Shown: positions 27,157 to 35,079 of the stretch, piece after piece
Layout: the number at the start of each line of letters is the position of its first letter
Position numbering within the stretch: position 1 is the stretch's first letter
NCBI RefSeq assembly: GCF_002094975.1
Contig: NZ_CP015283.1
Span: 1,721,501 to 1,785,500 of the forward strand
Direction: 5' to 3'
Origin: Streptococcus salivarius
GTDB taxonomy: Bacteria; Bacillota; Bacilli; Lactobacillales; Streptococcaceae
Length of the DNA: 64,000 nucleotides
Program-made: the position numbers and the translations under genes
The notes under the pieces: generated by a model
What the model saw: only the letters and a program-made list of their open reading frames with translations
What the model was told of the DNA's origin: nothing
Databases searched by the model: none

Positions 27157-28562
27157 TACTTGATTAACTCATAGATAGCTTCTGCATAAATGGCAGCTGC
27201 ACGGTACAAGTCTTCGACCTCAGTAAACTCATTTGCTTGGTGCATCGTGTTGACATAACCAGGGAACATAGCTCCATAGGCAACACCACGTTTGAGGAGA
27301 CGTCCAAATGTTCCGCCACCAATAATTTGTTCATGACCTTTAAGGCCTGTTTGTTTCTCATAGACTGAAAGAAGAGTCTCCACCATAGGATCATCAACTG
27401 GTACATAGTGTGGCACATGACCATGTTCTGAGAGACTAACCGCCTTAGGACCTTCGAGTTTTTCAAGATTAGCCTTAATAGCGTCCGTATCAACCCCTTG
27501 AGGATAGCGGAAATTCAGAGCAATCGTATTATCTTCTGATTCCTTAGAGAAGTTAAATACACCTGCATTCATGGTCAATTCACCCATCTTAGGATCTGTA
27601 AATGCAAGACCTGTCTTTTCAGCAAAGAAATCTTTATGAAGTGTTTCAGCAATTATATCCAAATACGTTTTAGCATTGCCTTGGAAATCAAATTGACTAA
27701 GGAAGAGTGCCAAGTAGGTTGCCCCATTAATACCATTTTGAGGCATCATACCATGAGCTGATTTCCCATGAATAGTCACATGGAAAACACCTGCTTCTTC
27801 GGTCACTTGACCAGTTACTTCTTGTTCCGCAACAAAGTCTGCTAATTTGTCCTCAAGTTCTTTCAAAGTGATAGGTCCAGTAAAATCTGCACTTGCTGAT
27901 TCAGGAACCATATTTTCACGCAAACCACCAATAAAGGACACAAGACTAAAGTCTCCATCATTTTGACCTTCAAAATGAAGATAGGCTGTAATATTACCTT
28001 TTTCACCATTAATAATTGGGAATTCTGCATCAGGTGAAAAACCAAAATCAGGATCTTTCAATCCATTATGAGCGAAGTAATATTCCATATCGCCCCAACC
28101 AGATTCTTCATCAGTACCAACAATGAATCGCACACGCTTAGATACTGGAAGCTCGAGTTCTTTAATAATTTTCAAGGCATAGTAACAAGCCATTGTTGGG
28201 CCTTTATCATCTGATGACCCACGGGCATAAAGTTTGCCATCTTTGATTACAGGTTCGTAAGGATCTGTATCCCAACCGCTACCAGCTGGAACTACATCCA
28301 AGTGGGCAAAGATACCCAAAACTTCATCACCTTGACCAAATTCAAAGTCACCAGCATAATTATCAATATTACGAGTTTTATAGCCATCACGTTCTGCTAA
28401 AGCAAGAAAATGTTCCAAAGCTTTTACCGGTCCAGGACCAAATGGGTGCTTATCATCAACCTTACTGTCATCACGTTCTGAGTTAATACGCAAAAGACCA
28501 AAAAGGTCCTCCATCAAAGCATCTTTGCGCTTATCAACTTCGGCACGAAAATCAATTGTCAT
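27156..28562 (-). CDS. pepV: Dipeptidase PepV (M20 family)
   Basis: A 468-residue cytoplasmic zinc dipeptidase typical of lactic bacteria. Metal ligands are in [16 protein letters not shown] (His near 87), [15 protein letters not shown] (Asp near 119), [15 protein letters not shown] (the Glu pair near 153) and FSPDAEFP. A lid domain covers about 190-385, including [13 protein letters not shown]. The C-terminal GGGTFGRLL and [13 protein letters not shown] complete the site. The enzyme cleaves a broad range of dipeptides from casein or host peptides. It is monocistronic with a terminator right after the stop. A TAAAAT -10 candidate lies at 28594-28599. Confidence 0.95.
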   Translation of the reverse strand: MTIDFRAEVDKRKDALMEDLFGLLRINSERDDSKVDDKHPFGPGPVKALEHFLALAERDGYKTRNIDNYAGDFEFGQGDEVLGIFAHLDVVPAGSGWDTDPYEPVIKDGKLYARGSSDDKGPTMACYYALKIIKELELPVSKRVRFIVGTDEESGWGDMEYYFAHNGLKDPDFGFSPDAEFPIINGEKGNITAYLHFEGQNDGDFSLVSFIGGLRENMVPESASADFTGPITLKELEDKLADFVAEQEVTGQVTEEAGVFHVTIHGKSAHGMMPQNGINGATYLALFLSQFDFQGNAKTYLDIIAETLHKDFFAEKTGLAFTDPKMGELTMNAGVFNFSKESEDNTIALNFRYPQGVDTDAIKANLEKLEGPKAVSLSEHGHVPHYVPVDDPMVETLLSVYEKQTGLKGHEQIIGGGTFGRLLKRGVAYGAMFPGYVNTMHQANEFTEVEDLYRAAAIYAEAIYELIK

Positions 28563-28614
28563 AATTTACTCCTTACTGTCTCTAGTTAGCATTATTTTAC
28601 CATTTTTAGTAAGA

Positions 28615-28850
28615 GTTTTCATCCTTTATAAAGAAAATACAATCACTTACCCATCATCACAAGACGCCTTACCATTTTGAAAAGCATGTGAAACATTTCT
28701 TAAATCAGTAATGATCGAATCAAAAGTAATACTATTGCTTTCAACTAGGAACGCTTTCTCTTAGCTACCTGCCTCTTTTTACTTTAAGCCTTACTATTGA
28801 AATCACTCGCATTGTAGCATTACGATAATATCATTTCAAGAATTTCCATA
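28615..28850. other. Intergenic region without a recognised gene
   Basis: The divergent gap between pepV and the tautomerase gene is 350 bp. Apart from likely promoters at each edge, I see no coding frame, repeat or stem-loop that I can support. Confidence 0.5.
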
Positions 28851-28875
28851 AACTTTAGAATATTCTCTTAATTAA

Positions 28876-28884
28876 TGCTATAAT
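28876..28884 (+). promoter_or_regulatory. Extended -10 promoter of the tautomerase gene
   Basis: TGCTATAAT, an extended -10 (TGn plus TATAAT), 28 bases before the start codon. The -35 region is poor, which fits extended -10 use. AAGGAGATG is the ribosome site. Confidence 0.65.
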
Positions 28885-28912
28885 AGGACTATCAAAACTA
28901 AGGAGATGCATT

Positions 28913-29098
28913 ATGCCATTTGTAAAAATTGATCTCTTTGAAGGTCGCACTGAAGAACAAAAAATCGAACTTGCTCGCGAAGTTACTGAGGTTGTATCAC
29001 GTGTTGCAAAAGCACCTAAAGAAGCTATTCATGTTTTCATTAACGATATGCCAGAGGGAACTTACTACCCACATGGTGAAATGAAAAAGAAAAACTAG
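28913..29098 (+). CDS. 4-oxalocrotonate tautomerase family protein
   Basis: A 61-residue tautomerase-fold subunit. After Met removal the N-terminal Pro is the catalytic base, as in MPFVKIDLFEG. The conserved VFINDMPEGTYYPHGE near the C-terminus matches the streptococcal DmpI/XylH-like group. Such proteins are hexamers that move a proton in enol/keto conversion of 2-hydroxymuconate-like compounds. The host has no aromatic degradation genes here, so the physiological substrate is unknown. It stands alone with its own promoter and terminator. Confidence 0.9.
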   Translation: MPFVKIDLFEGRTEEQKIELAREVTEVVSRVAKAPKEAIHVFINDMPEGTYYPHGEMKKKN

Positions 29099-29106
29099 TC
29101 ATCATT

Positions 29107-29133
29107 AAGCAGTCACATCCGTGGCTGCTTTTA
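29107..29133 (+). terminator. Terminator after the tautomerase gene
   Basis: AAGCAG, then CAC-loop-GTG extending the stem with one mismatch, then CTGCTT and TT. Nine bases past the stop. Confidence 0.75.
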
Positions 29134-29135
29134 AT

Positions 29136-29162
29136 ATAAAAAAACTGGAGTTCCTCTCCAGT
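29136..29162 (-). terminator. Terminator after the DUF2798 gene
   Basis: Minus strand ACTGGAG, five-base loop, CTCCAGT, then a run of seven or more T. It faces the tautomerase terminator across a few bases. Confidence 0.85.
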
Positions 29163-29169
29163 TCTATAC

Positions 29170-29691
29170 TTAGATTATAGTTGGTAATTCGTCATCGTCT
29201 TCAAAATTCTCTACGACTTCTTCACCAGGCAATGGTTTTTGCAGTTTTCCCAAGATAAAGCGTGAGATTGGACCAACTACTAGAAAATTAAGTGGTAAGG
29301 CCATGATAACATTTGTCAACCAAGCACGGCCATAGGATGAGAGCGTCACCGACTGACCGTTGTACACTAAGCCATAGAGCGACATAAAGGTTACCATGAA
29401 TAGAGCCATGGTTCCAGAAATCGCTAAAATCTTCGCCCATCGTTTATCATGGGCTTTTACTTTATGTAAAATTGCAAATGCAATTGTCTTGGCTAGTGGT
29501 CCCACCAAAAGCATATCCAGTAAGAAAGCAACTACAAATCCAGGAAGATAACCTTGGAAAAAGTGACCCCAAGCAAAGGGAACAACTCCAGTCCAATCAA
29601 GGATGAGAAGATTCCAGAGACTCATCCCACAGACCATCATTCCACACATTAAAATCGTAAAAAGCAAAGCTTCCTTAAAATTACGAGGCAT
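29170..29691 (-). CDS. DUF2798 family membrane protein
   Basis: A 173-residue membrane protein with four helices, near residues 8-32, 42-70, 82-110 and 120-150. It contains two related halves: AWGHFFQGYLPGFVVAFLLD with LLVGPLAKTIA, and SSYGRAWLTNVIMALPLNF with LVVGPISRFIL. The repeated VGP motif marks DUF2798. The family's function is not established. The C-terminal tail is acidic (EEVVENFEDDDE). It is probably monocistronic, with a strong terminator. No neighbour suggests a specific role. Confidence 0.85.
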   Translation of the reverse strand: MPRNFKEALLFTILMCGMMVCGMSLWNLLILDWTGVVPFAWGHFFQGYLPGFVVAFLLDMLLVGPLAKTIAFAILHKVKAHDKRWAKILAISGTMALFMVTFMSLYGLVYNGQSVTLSSYGRAWLTNVIMALPLNFLVVGPISRFILGKLQKPLPGEEVVENFEDDDELPTII

Positions 29692-29776
29692 TAAAATTCT
29701 CCATTTCTAAAAGTTCTCTTTCAGCATATCAAATTTTTTTATTCCTCGTAAGTTAAATTTCTCTCATGAAAACGTA

Positions 29777-30250
29777 TTATTTTAGGATAGTTTCCATCTC
29801 TGTATATCTCGGTTTCATACCTAAACGTTCGTAAAAACGTACAGCTCCCTCATTATCATTCCATACGTGAAGTGTCAGATTATAACAACCTAACTCCTTA
29901 GCATAGTCCAAGGCAAATTGATAAAGCTTCTCCCCTAATTTTTGACCTCGAGCCTCCTTATCAACGCATAAATCATCAATAAAAAGAGTCTTAACAGCCT
30001 TTAGTGGACCATTATTATCAGATACCTCTTTAATCATTAAGAACAGATGGCCTAAGATACGGCCTTCTTCATCCTCATATACAAAAATAGGTTTATTTGG
30101 ATCATTAATCACTGCTTCTAAGTCTTCATCTGTAAATTTACTGCCTTCTGACTTAAAAACATCAGGGCGTGCATGATGATGCACTAGAAGAATCTGCCCC
30201 AATAGCTCCTGTAATCTTGGAATATCTTCTGCTCTTGCTAAACGAATCAT
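29777..30250 (-). CDS. GNAT family N-acetyltransferase
   Basis: A 157-residue acetyltransferase. The start is the ATG at 30250 (MIRLARAEDIP), because GGAGG lies just upstream; an earlier ATG at 30262 overlaps that ribosome site. The acetyl-CoA-binding motif is LCVDKEARGQKLGEKLYQFA (about 95-114), followed by NLTLHVWNDNEGAVRFYERLG. Such proteins acetylate small molecules or peptide N-termini. The target is unknown. It follows the rplT terminator and is likely its own unit. Confidence 0.88.
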   Translation of the reverse strand: MIRLARAEDIPRLQELLGQILLVHHHARPDVFKSEGSKFTDEDLEAVINDPNKPIFVYEDEEGRILGHLFLMIKEVSDNNGPLKAVKTLFIDDLCVDKEARGQKLGEKLYQFALDYAKELGCYNLTLHVWNDNEGAVRFYERLGMKPRYTEMETILK

Positions 30251-30263
30251 AATTACCTCCATA

Positions 30264-30288
30264 AAAAAAGATGGGTAAAACCCATCTT
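30264..30288 (-). terminator. Terminator of the infC-rpmI-rplT operon
   Basis: Minus strand AAGATGGGT, three-base loop, ACCCATCTT, then seven T. Five bases after the rplT stop. Confidence 0.88.
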
Positions 30289-30293
30289 AATTC

Positions 30294-30653
30294 TTATTTA
30301 CCAAGTTTTGCTTTAGCTGCATCTGCAAGAGCTGTGAAAGCTGCTGCATCGTTAACTGCCAAATCAGCAAGCATTTTACGGTTAACTTCGATTTCAGCCA
30401 ATTTCAAACCGTGCATCAATTGTGAGTATGACAAACCGTTCAAACGAGCTGCCGCATTGATACGTGTAATCCAAAGTTTACGGAAATCACGTTTCTTTTG
30501 ACGACGGTCACGGTATGCATAGTAGTAAGAGTTCATTACTTGTTCTTTTGCAGTACGGAACAAGATGTGTTTTGCACCATAGTAACCTTTAGCAAGTTTC
30601 AATACACGTTTACGACGTTTGCGTGATACAACGCCACCTTTAACACGAGCCAT
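30294..30653 (-). CDS. rplT: 50S ribosomal protein L20
   Basis: A 119-residue protein with the L20 hallmark [22 protein letters not shown] at its start (written here as separate motifs ARVKGG and RKRRKRVLK), [16 protein letters not shown] and [18 protein letters not shown]20 is essential for early 50S assembly and binds 23S rRNA. It also represses its own operon by binding the infC leader in Gram-positives. It is third in the operon, 56 bp after rpmI. Basic composition and length fit. Confidence 0.98.
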   Translation of the reverse strand: MARVKGGVVSRKRRKRVLKLAKGYYGAKHILFRTAKEQVMNSYYYAYRDRRQKKRDFRKLWITRINAAARLNGLSYSQLMHGLKLAEIEVNRKMLADLAVNDAAAFTALADAAKAKLGK

Positions 30654-30709
30654 TTATATATTCCTCCGAATTAATTCTAGTTTAGTTAATTTGTAATGCT
30701 TTTAGCGAA

Positions 30710-30910
30710 TTAACGCATTTGTGAAAGCATTGATTTGATACGTTTAAAGTCACCTGAATGTACCATTGACGCTTTACGAAGGTGACGACGTTGTTTTTTA
30801 GTTTTACCGTGGAAACGGTGAGATGTGAAGGCACGGAAGCGTTTCAATCCACCTGAACCTGTACGTTTGAAACGTTTAGCTGATGCGCGGTGTGTTTTTT
30901 GTTTTGGCAT
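30710..30910 (-). CDS. rpmI: 50S ribosomal protein L35
   Basis: A 66-residue, very basic protein beginning [20 protein letters not shown], diagnostic for L35, and ending in [15 protein letters not shown]. It is part of the 50S subunit near L20. It lies 38 bp after infC and 56 bp before rplT in the conserved order infC-rpmI-rplT. Strong ribosome site GAGGAG precedes it. Confidence 0.98.
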   Translation of the reverse strand: MPKQKTHRASAKRFKRTGSGGLKRFRAFTSHRFHGKTKKQRRHLRKASMVHSGDFKRIKSMLSQMR

Positions 30911-30948
30911 TTTAAAATTCTCCTCTTAAAATAGTGTTAGTTTGACAA

Positions 30949-31479
30949 TTATTTTTTGTCAGGAATTGGTGCAAGTTGCATGAACATTTGACGTCCATCC
31001 ATCTTCGCTCTTTGCTCAATAATCGCAATATCTTGCGTTTTTTCAGCAAATTCCGCCAAGACCTTAGCTCCGATTTCTTTGTGAGTAATCATACGACCTT
31101 TGAATCGGATAGAAACTTTAACCTTGTTTCCTTTTTCAAGGAACTTACGGCCGTTACGAAGTTTTGTTTCAAAGTCACCTTTATCAATAACTGGACTCAA
31201 ACGAACTTCCTTAACGGTAACAACGCTTTGTTTCTTACGTTGTTCTTTTTGTTTCTTTTGATACTCAAATTTGAACTTACCATAGTCCATAATCTTCGCA
31301 ACAGGTGGCGTAGCTTGTGGTTGGATGAGAACCAAGTCAACATTTGCATCATCTGCAATAGCTTGCGCTTCTGACAATGGTTTAATTCCCAATTGTTCAC
31401 CATCAAGACCAACAAGACGAACTTCGCGGACACGAATTTCATCATTAATGAATAGATCTTTCTTAGCTATGATCTTCAC
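30949..31479 (-). CDS. infC: Translation initiation factor IF-3
   Basis: IF3 with [14 protein letters not shown] and [17 protein letters not shown] in the N-domain, then [21 protein letters not shown] split by the linker, and [17 protein letters not shown] and [17 protein letters not shown] in the C-domain. The longest frame starts at GTG (31479), but AGAGG directly abuts that GTG. Correct spacing points to the ATC at 31473 (5 bases) or ATA at 31470 (8 bases). Non-AUG starts of the AUU/AUC class are typical of infC, since IF3 discriminates against them and so limits its own synthesis. First gene of the operon, behind an L20-type leader. Confidence 0.96.
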   Translation of the reverse strand: MKIIAKKDLFINDEIRVREVRLVGLDGEQLGIKPLSEAQAIADDANVDLVLIQPQATPPVAKIMDYGKFKFEYQKKQKEQRKKQSVVTVKEVRLSPVIDKGDFETKLRNGRKFLEKGNKVKVSIRFKGRMITHKEIGAKVLAEFAEKTQDIAIIEQRAKMDGRQMFMQLAPIPDKK

Positions 31480-31493
31480 CTCTTTATTTTTTT

Positions 31494-31529
31494 AGAGAAA
31501 AACAAAGCGGACTTGATATACAAGCCCGC
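31494..31529 (-). terminator. Attenuator terminator in the infC leader
   Basis: Minus strand GCGGGCTTG, five-base loop, CAAGTCCGC with one G-U pair in RNA, followed by TTTGTTTTTC. It is placed 15 bases before the infC ribosome site and would stop transcription when L20 stabilises the leader. Confidence 0.8.
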
Positions 31530-31620
31530 ACACATAATATCCCTTAAGGGATTTGACATGTTGGGCCAGACAACCTAAGTCGCAAGGCGAGAAGTTCTCA
31601 CTTCTGCTTTTCTCATTGTT
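31494..31620 (-). promoter_or_regulatory. L20-type ribosomal protein leader
   Basis: About 130 bases of 5' leader before infC hold paired elements: a hairpin AGAAGTGAGAACTTCT (31590-31605 region), the tract ACTTAGGTTGTCTGGCCCAAC, the palindrome ATCCCTTAAGGGAT (31540-31553), and the attenuator. This layout matches L20 leaders of Firmicutes infC operons, in which L20 binds and causes early termination. Confidence 0.65.
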
Positions 31621-31623
31621 TAT

Positions 31624-31652
31624 AGTATAACAAGTGAGTCATCCTTTGTCAA
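31624..31652 (-). promoter_or_regulatory. Promoter of the infC operon
   Basis: Minus strand TTGACA (31647-31652), 17 bases, TATACT (31624-31629). The -35 lies within the last codons of cmk. Confidence 0.85.
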
Positions 31653-32319
31653 TAATTTTTTTTGCTTTTTCTTGAATAAATTCTACAACACCATCAATAG
31701 ATACACCTGTAGTATCAAAAGTGATGGCATCTTCCGCTGGTTTAAGAGGCGACACCTTACGATGACTATCTTTATAGTCTCGTTCAGCAATTTCTTTTTT
31801 TAGAGTCTCAAGGTCAGCAGGAATCCCTTTTTCAATATTTTCCTTATAACGACGTTCTGCACGTTCATCAACAGAAGCAATCAAGAAAATCTTAAGTTCT
31901 GCATCAGGCAAAACCACAGTACCAATATCACGACCATCCATGATAATAGCCCCATCTTGAGCAATACGTTGTTGTTGCGCAACGAGTTCTTGACGAACTT
32001 CAGGAATCGCTGCTACCCAAGAAACATTATTTGTAACTTGGTTATCACGTATCGGGTGAGTAATATCAACATCACCTACATAAACTTGCTGGCTACCATC
32101 TGCTGCTTTTCCAAATGAAATCGGATGTTGAGAAAGTTGATCCAAAATTTCTGGTACATTTTCCTCAGTCAAACCATTCTGCAAGGCCAAATAGGTTGCA
32201 GATCGATACATAGCACCTGTATCAAGATAAGTATAGCCAAGATTTTTTGCAATAATCTTGGCTACTGTACTTTTTCCACTTGACGCAGGACCATCAATAG
32301 CAATTCTAATATCTTTCAT
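31639..32319 (-). CDS. cmk: Cytidylate kinase
   Basis: A 226-residue CMP/dCMP kinase. The P-loop is [20 protein letters not shown] at residues 8-27, the substrate site holds [16 protein letters not shown], and the CMP-binding [14 protein letters not shown] lies near 124-137. The lid region is [10 protein letters not shown] and [16 protein letters not shown]. It supplies CDP and dCDP. It is 20 bp after the LysM-protein gene and shares its transcript. The end of the gene carries the promoter for the infC operon. Confidence 0.97.
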   Translation of the reverse strand: MKDIRIAIDGPASSGKSTVAKIIAKNLGYTYLDTGAMYRSATYLALQNGLTEENVPEILDQLSQHPISFGKAADGSQQVYVGDVDITHPIRDNQVTNNVSWVAAIPEVRQELVAQQQRIAQDGAIIMDGRDIGTVVLPDAELKIFLIASVDERAERRYKENIEKGIPADLETLKKEIAERDYKDSHRKVSPLKPAEDAITFDTTGVSIDGVVEFIQEKAKKIIDKG

Positions 32320-32339
32320 GATGTTCCTTTGCTTTTAAA

Positions 32340-32996
32340 TTATTGAACGTTAACGACATCACCTGGGTTAGCATACCAGTAACCGTTTGTCATGTGATCA
32401 GGGTTAAGACGTTCCAACTCATCTACAGAGATACCTGCACGTGCTGCGATTGATCCAGCACCTTCACCAGATTGTACAACGATTGATGAACCATCTGCTG
32501 CTGCCGTAGCGCTTGATGGTGTTGTCTCAGCTGACTCAGTTGCATCTTCTTTTTCAACATGTTTAGAAGAGCTTGACGCTTTAGTTGAAGATGATTTCTC
32601 TTTTGAAGATTTTTCTGTAGTAGATTTTTCACTATCTTCATCTTTATTTGAGTTTTTCTCGCTAGATGAAGATTTAACAACCTTACTTGTTGATGATGAA
32701 TAGAATCCAGATGATTCCTTAGATTCTGCAGTTTTATTTCCACCTACATTTGAAGTATAGAAAACAAAGAACAAAATACATACAACAATGACAAAGAACA
32801 AGCCAAGCAAGACTGTCAAGAATGATGAATTAATGAAGCCACCACCTTTTTCGCGCTTGTCATCTGAAGGAGTGTTATCCTCTTCTTCAAGATCTTCATA
32901 ATCCTCAAACTCATCTTCATCATCTAGAAAATCAGCATCAACTACTTCTTCCAACTCTTCGTCAGAAACCTTATCTTCCCATGGTTTTTTACTCAT
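32340..32996 (-). CDS. LysM-domain membrane-anchored protein (SAG1386/EF1546 family)
   Basis: A 218-residue protein with three parts: an acidic cytoplasmic N-terminus (residues 1-52, rich in Asp and Glu), one helix at about 55-78 (LTVLLGLFFVIVVCILFFVF), and a long Ser/Thr/Lys linker that ends in a LysM-like domain (about 172-218, SIVVQSGEGAGSIAARAGIS and LERLNPDHM). LysM binds peptidoglycan, so the protein sits in the membrane and reaches the wall. This family is found beside ferredoxin and cmk in streptococci and enterococci. Its function is not established. Confidence 0.88.
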   Translation of the reverse strand: MSKKPWEDKVSDEELEEVVDADFLDDEDEFEDYEDLEEEDNTPSDDKREKGGGFINSSFLTVLLGLFFVIVVCILFFVFYTSNVGGNKTAESKESSGFYSSSTSKVVKSSSSEKNSNKDEDSEKSTTEKSSKEKSSSTKASSSSKHVEKEDATESAETTPSSATAAADGSSIVVQSGEGAGSIAARAGISVDELERLNPDHMTNGYWYANPGDVVNVQ

Positions 32997-33041
32997 GATA
33001 TTCTCCTTGTAAAAACAATAAATCTATTTTAAAATAATACT

Positions 33042-33242
33042 ATGAAAGTATCATTAATTCCAGAAAAATGTATCGCATGTGGTTTGTGCCAAACCTACTC
33101 TCCTGTCTTCGACTACGATGACGAAGGAATCGTTAAGTTCAGAGATAGCGACCAACTTGATCAAATTATTGAAAATAGTCCTGAGACTTTGACCGCTGTC
33201 AAATCTTGTCCTACGAAAGCCCTTATTTGCTGCGAAGTTTAA
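33042..33242 (+). CDS. Ferredoxin (4Fe-4S)
   Basis: A 66-residue ferredoxin with KCIACGLCQTYSPVFDYDDE (Cys 10, 13, 16) and a distal SCPTKALICCEV (Cys near 56). This gives four ligands for a single 4Fe-4S cluster, the Bacillus-type arrangement. It carries electrons in the cytoplasm; the partner enzymes are unknown. It is divergent from the LysM-protein gene, with 45 bp between starts. Its 3' end overlaps the 3' end of the convergent EbsA gene by 20 bp. Confidence 0.92.
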   Translation: MKVSLIPEKCIACGLCQTYSPVFDYDDEGIVKFRDSDQLDQIIENSPETLTAVKSCPTKALICCEV

Positions 33243-33726
33243 GCTTGAGGGCTTTTTTTGATTCCTCATAAAAGGCAAAATAATCAAAGTTAGTCATATG
33301 ATCCAATAGCTCTACCTCACCTTTGAAATCGGGATGCAATGCTAGAGCATCTAAGAAATATTTTTTAGGCCACTTCCTCATATAAAATTGACGTTTCTTG
33401 CCATTTTTAAAGATGAGACATAGACCAGTTTTGATAACTTCTACCTTTTCGATGTCACTAATCTTTACCTTGCGTGGTTTAAAAATGTTAAATGAAACAA
33501 TTCGTAGAATCCCATGGTCTTCAATAATGAAGTAACGATGAAAGCCTAAACCAAACAGGGCTACAAAAATTGTAAAAAGCATCAAAATATGAGAGGGCAC
33601 CGAGTACAACTCGAACAATAGGGCCGCCGCAATAAAGATTGGCGTGATGGCTAAAGACCAGTAAATAATCAGCCAAGATAATTCGGGTTGCCAATGGTAA
33701 CGATACTTGCCGAAAATTTTTATCAT
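33223..33726 (-). CDS. EbsA family protein
   Basis: A 167-residue protein with two adjacent helices at about 18-40 (LSWLIIYWSLAITPIFIAAA) and 48-66, followed by a soluble PH-like part rich in basic residues (KRQFYMRKWPKKYFLDALAL). It matches the EbsA proteins of enterococci and streptococci, first named from aggregation-substance regulation; the biochemical role is not settled. The last 20 bp overlap the ferredoxin 3' end on the other strand. It is separated from pepT by 56 bp. Confidence 0.82.
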   Translation of the reverse strand: MIKIFGKYRYHWQPELSWLIIYWSLAITPIFIAAALLFELYSVPSHILMLFTIFVALFGLGFHRYFIIEDHGILRIVSFNIFKPRKVKISDIEKVEVIKTGLCLIFKNGKKRQFYMRKWPKKYFLDALALHPDFKGEVELLDHMTNFDYFAFYEESKKALKLKLRSK

Positions 33727-33782
33727 CTCAGCACCTCCATTACTTCTAATTTTACCATAAAATCAGTATTTAGCAAGCTCAA

Positions 33783-35006
33783 TTAAGGTTTACTGACAAT
33801 TCCAAGAATAACATCTACGGCTTTTTCCATTGTCTGCAAGGAAACAAACTCATAACGACCATGCATATTTTCGCCACCAGCAAATAAGTTTGGTGTTGGA
33901 ATGCCCATGAATGAAATTTTAGACCCGTCTGTTCCACCACGAATTGGTTCGATGACTGGCGTAATATCTAAGTCTTCCATGACTTCTTTTGCTAACTCTA
34001 CAGGTGTCATGTCTTTTTCAATAACCTGACGCATGTTATAGTATTGATCTTTAAGTACTAAATCAACGCGTGTCAGACCATAAGCTTGATTCATTTGATC
34101 AGCAATCTCTTGGAAGGTTGCTTTACGATTTTCAAAGGATTCAGTTTCGAAGTCACGAATAATATAAGAAGATTTAGCTTCTTCAACAGTACCAGTCATA
34201 GTTTGAAGATGATTAAATCCTTGATAGCCATCTGTCAACTCTGGACGTTCTTTTTCTGGTAACTGGTTATGAAAATCAATTGCTAACTGTAAGGCATTAA
34301 CCATTTGATTTTTTGCTGTTCCAGGGTGAACATTACGTCCGTGGAAAGTAAGTTCTGCTCCTGCAGCCGAGAAGGTTTCATACTGCAATTCACCCAAAGG
34401 TCCACCATCAACAGTATAGGCAAAATCAACATCAAAATCTTCAACGTCAAACTTGTCAGCACCAATTCCAATCTCTTCATCTGGACCAAAACCAACTCGA
34501 ATCTCACAATGTTTGATTTCAGGGTGAGCCTTCAAATAAGCCAAAGCTGTCATAATCTCAGCAATACCAGACTTATCATCAGCCCCAAGAAGAGTGGTAC
34601 CATCAGTTGTAATAAGTGTTTGACCAAGATAATTATTGAGATTAGGGAAATCGGTTGGGCCTAGGCTATAACCTGAACTTCCAAGAGGAATGACCCCTCC
34701 ATCATAAGAGTCAATAACTTGTGGTGAAACTCCTTCTGCATTAAAATCAGCAGTATCCATATGAGAGATAAAACCAATCTTACGTGTTAATTGGTCATCA
34801 TTCGCTGGAAGAGTTGCCACTAGGTAACCATTACTTTCCAAATAATGGATATTGGACAAACCCAGTTCTTCTAATTCTGGTTTTAGAACTTTCAAGGCAA
34901 AATCTACTTGACTTTGTGTTGTTGGCGTTCTTGTTGCATTTTCATCACTACGTGTATTGATCTTAACATAGCGTAAAAAACGCTCTAAGAGTAAATCGTA
35001 GGCCAT
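33783..35006 (-). CDS. pepT: Peptidase T (tripeptide aminopeptidase)
   Basis: A 407-residue M20 zinc tripeptidase, using the ATG at 35006 ([20 protein letters not shown]) with AAGGAG upstream. A longer in-frame extension of 17 codons has no ribosome site. Metal ligands are in [11 protein letters not shown] (His near 78), [13 protein letters not shown] (Asp near 140), [14 protein letters not shown] (Glu near 175) and [10 protein letters not shown]. The dimerisation lid is about 205-310. C-terminal [14 protein letters not shown] and [13 protein letters not shown] fit PepT. It takes one residue from the N-terminus of tripeptides. An extended -10 (TGCTATAAT) sits at 35035-35043. Confidence 0.96.
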   Translation of the reverse strand: MAYDLLLERFLRYVKINTRSDENATRTPTTQSQVDFALKVLKPELEELGLSNIHYLESNGYLVATLPANDDQLTRKIGFISHMDTADFNAEGVSPQVIDSYDGGVIPLGSSGYSLGPTDFPNLNNYLGQTLITTDGTTLLGADDKSGIAEIMTALAYLKAHPEIKHCEIRVGFGPDEEIGIGADKFDVEDFDVDFAYTVDGGPLGELQYETFSAAGAELTFHGRNVHPGTAKNQMVNALQLAIDFHNQLPEKERPELTDGYQGFNHLQTMTGTVEEAKSSYIIRDFETESFENRKATFQEIADQMNQAYGLTRVDLVLKDQYYNMRQVIEKDMTPVELAKEVMEDLDITPVIEPIRGGTDGSKISFMGIPTPNLFAGGENMHGRYEFVSLQTMEKAVDVILGIVSKP

Positions 35007-35044
35007 AAGTACTCCTTTTGTTGTATTTATCTCAATTATAGCAC

Positions 35045-35067
35045 AAAAACCCATCAAAATGATGGGT
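35045..35067 (-). terminator. Terminator of the two-enzyme wall hydrolase gene
   Basis: Minus strand ACCCATCA, three-base loop, TGATGGGT, then TTTTT. It overlaps the upstream side of the pepT promoter. Confidence 0.85.
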
Positions 35068-35079
35068 TAACCTTATAAC

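Noticed and set aside
30976..31374. Plus-strand open frame of 132 codons opposite infC
   Set aside because: Antisense to a universally conserved gene, with no start signal of its own.
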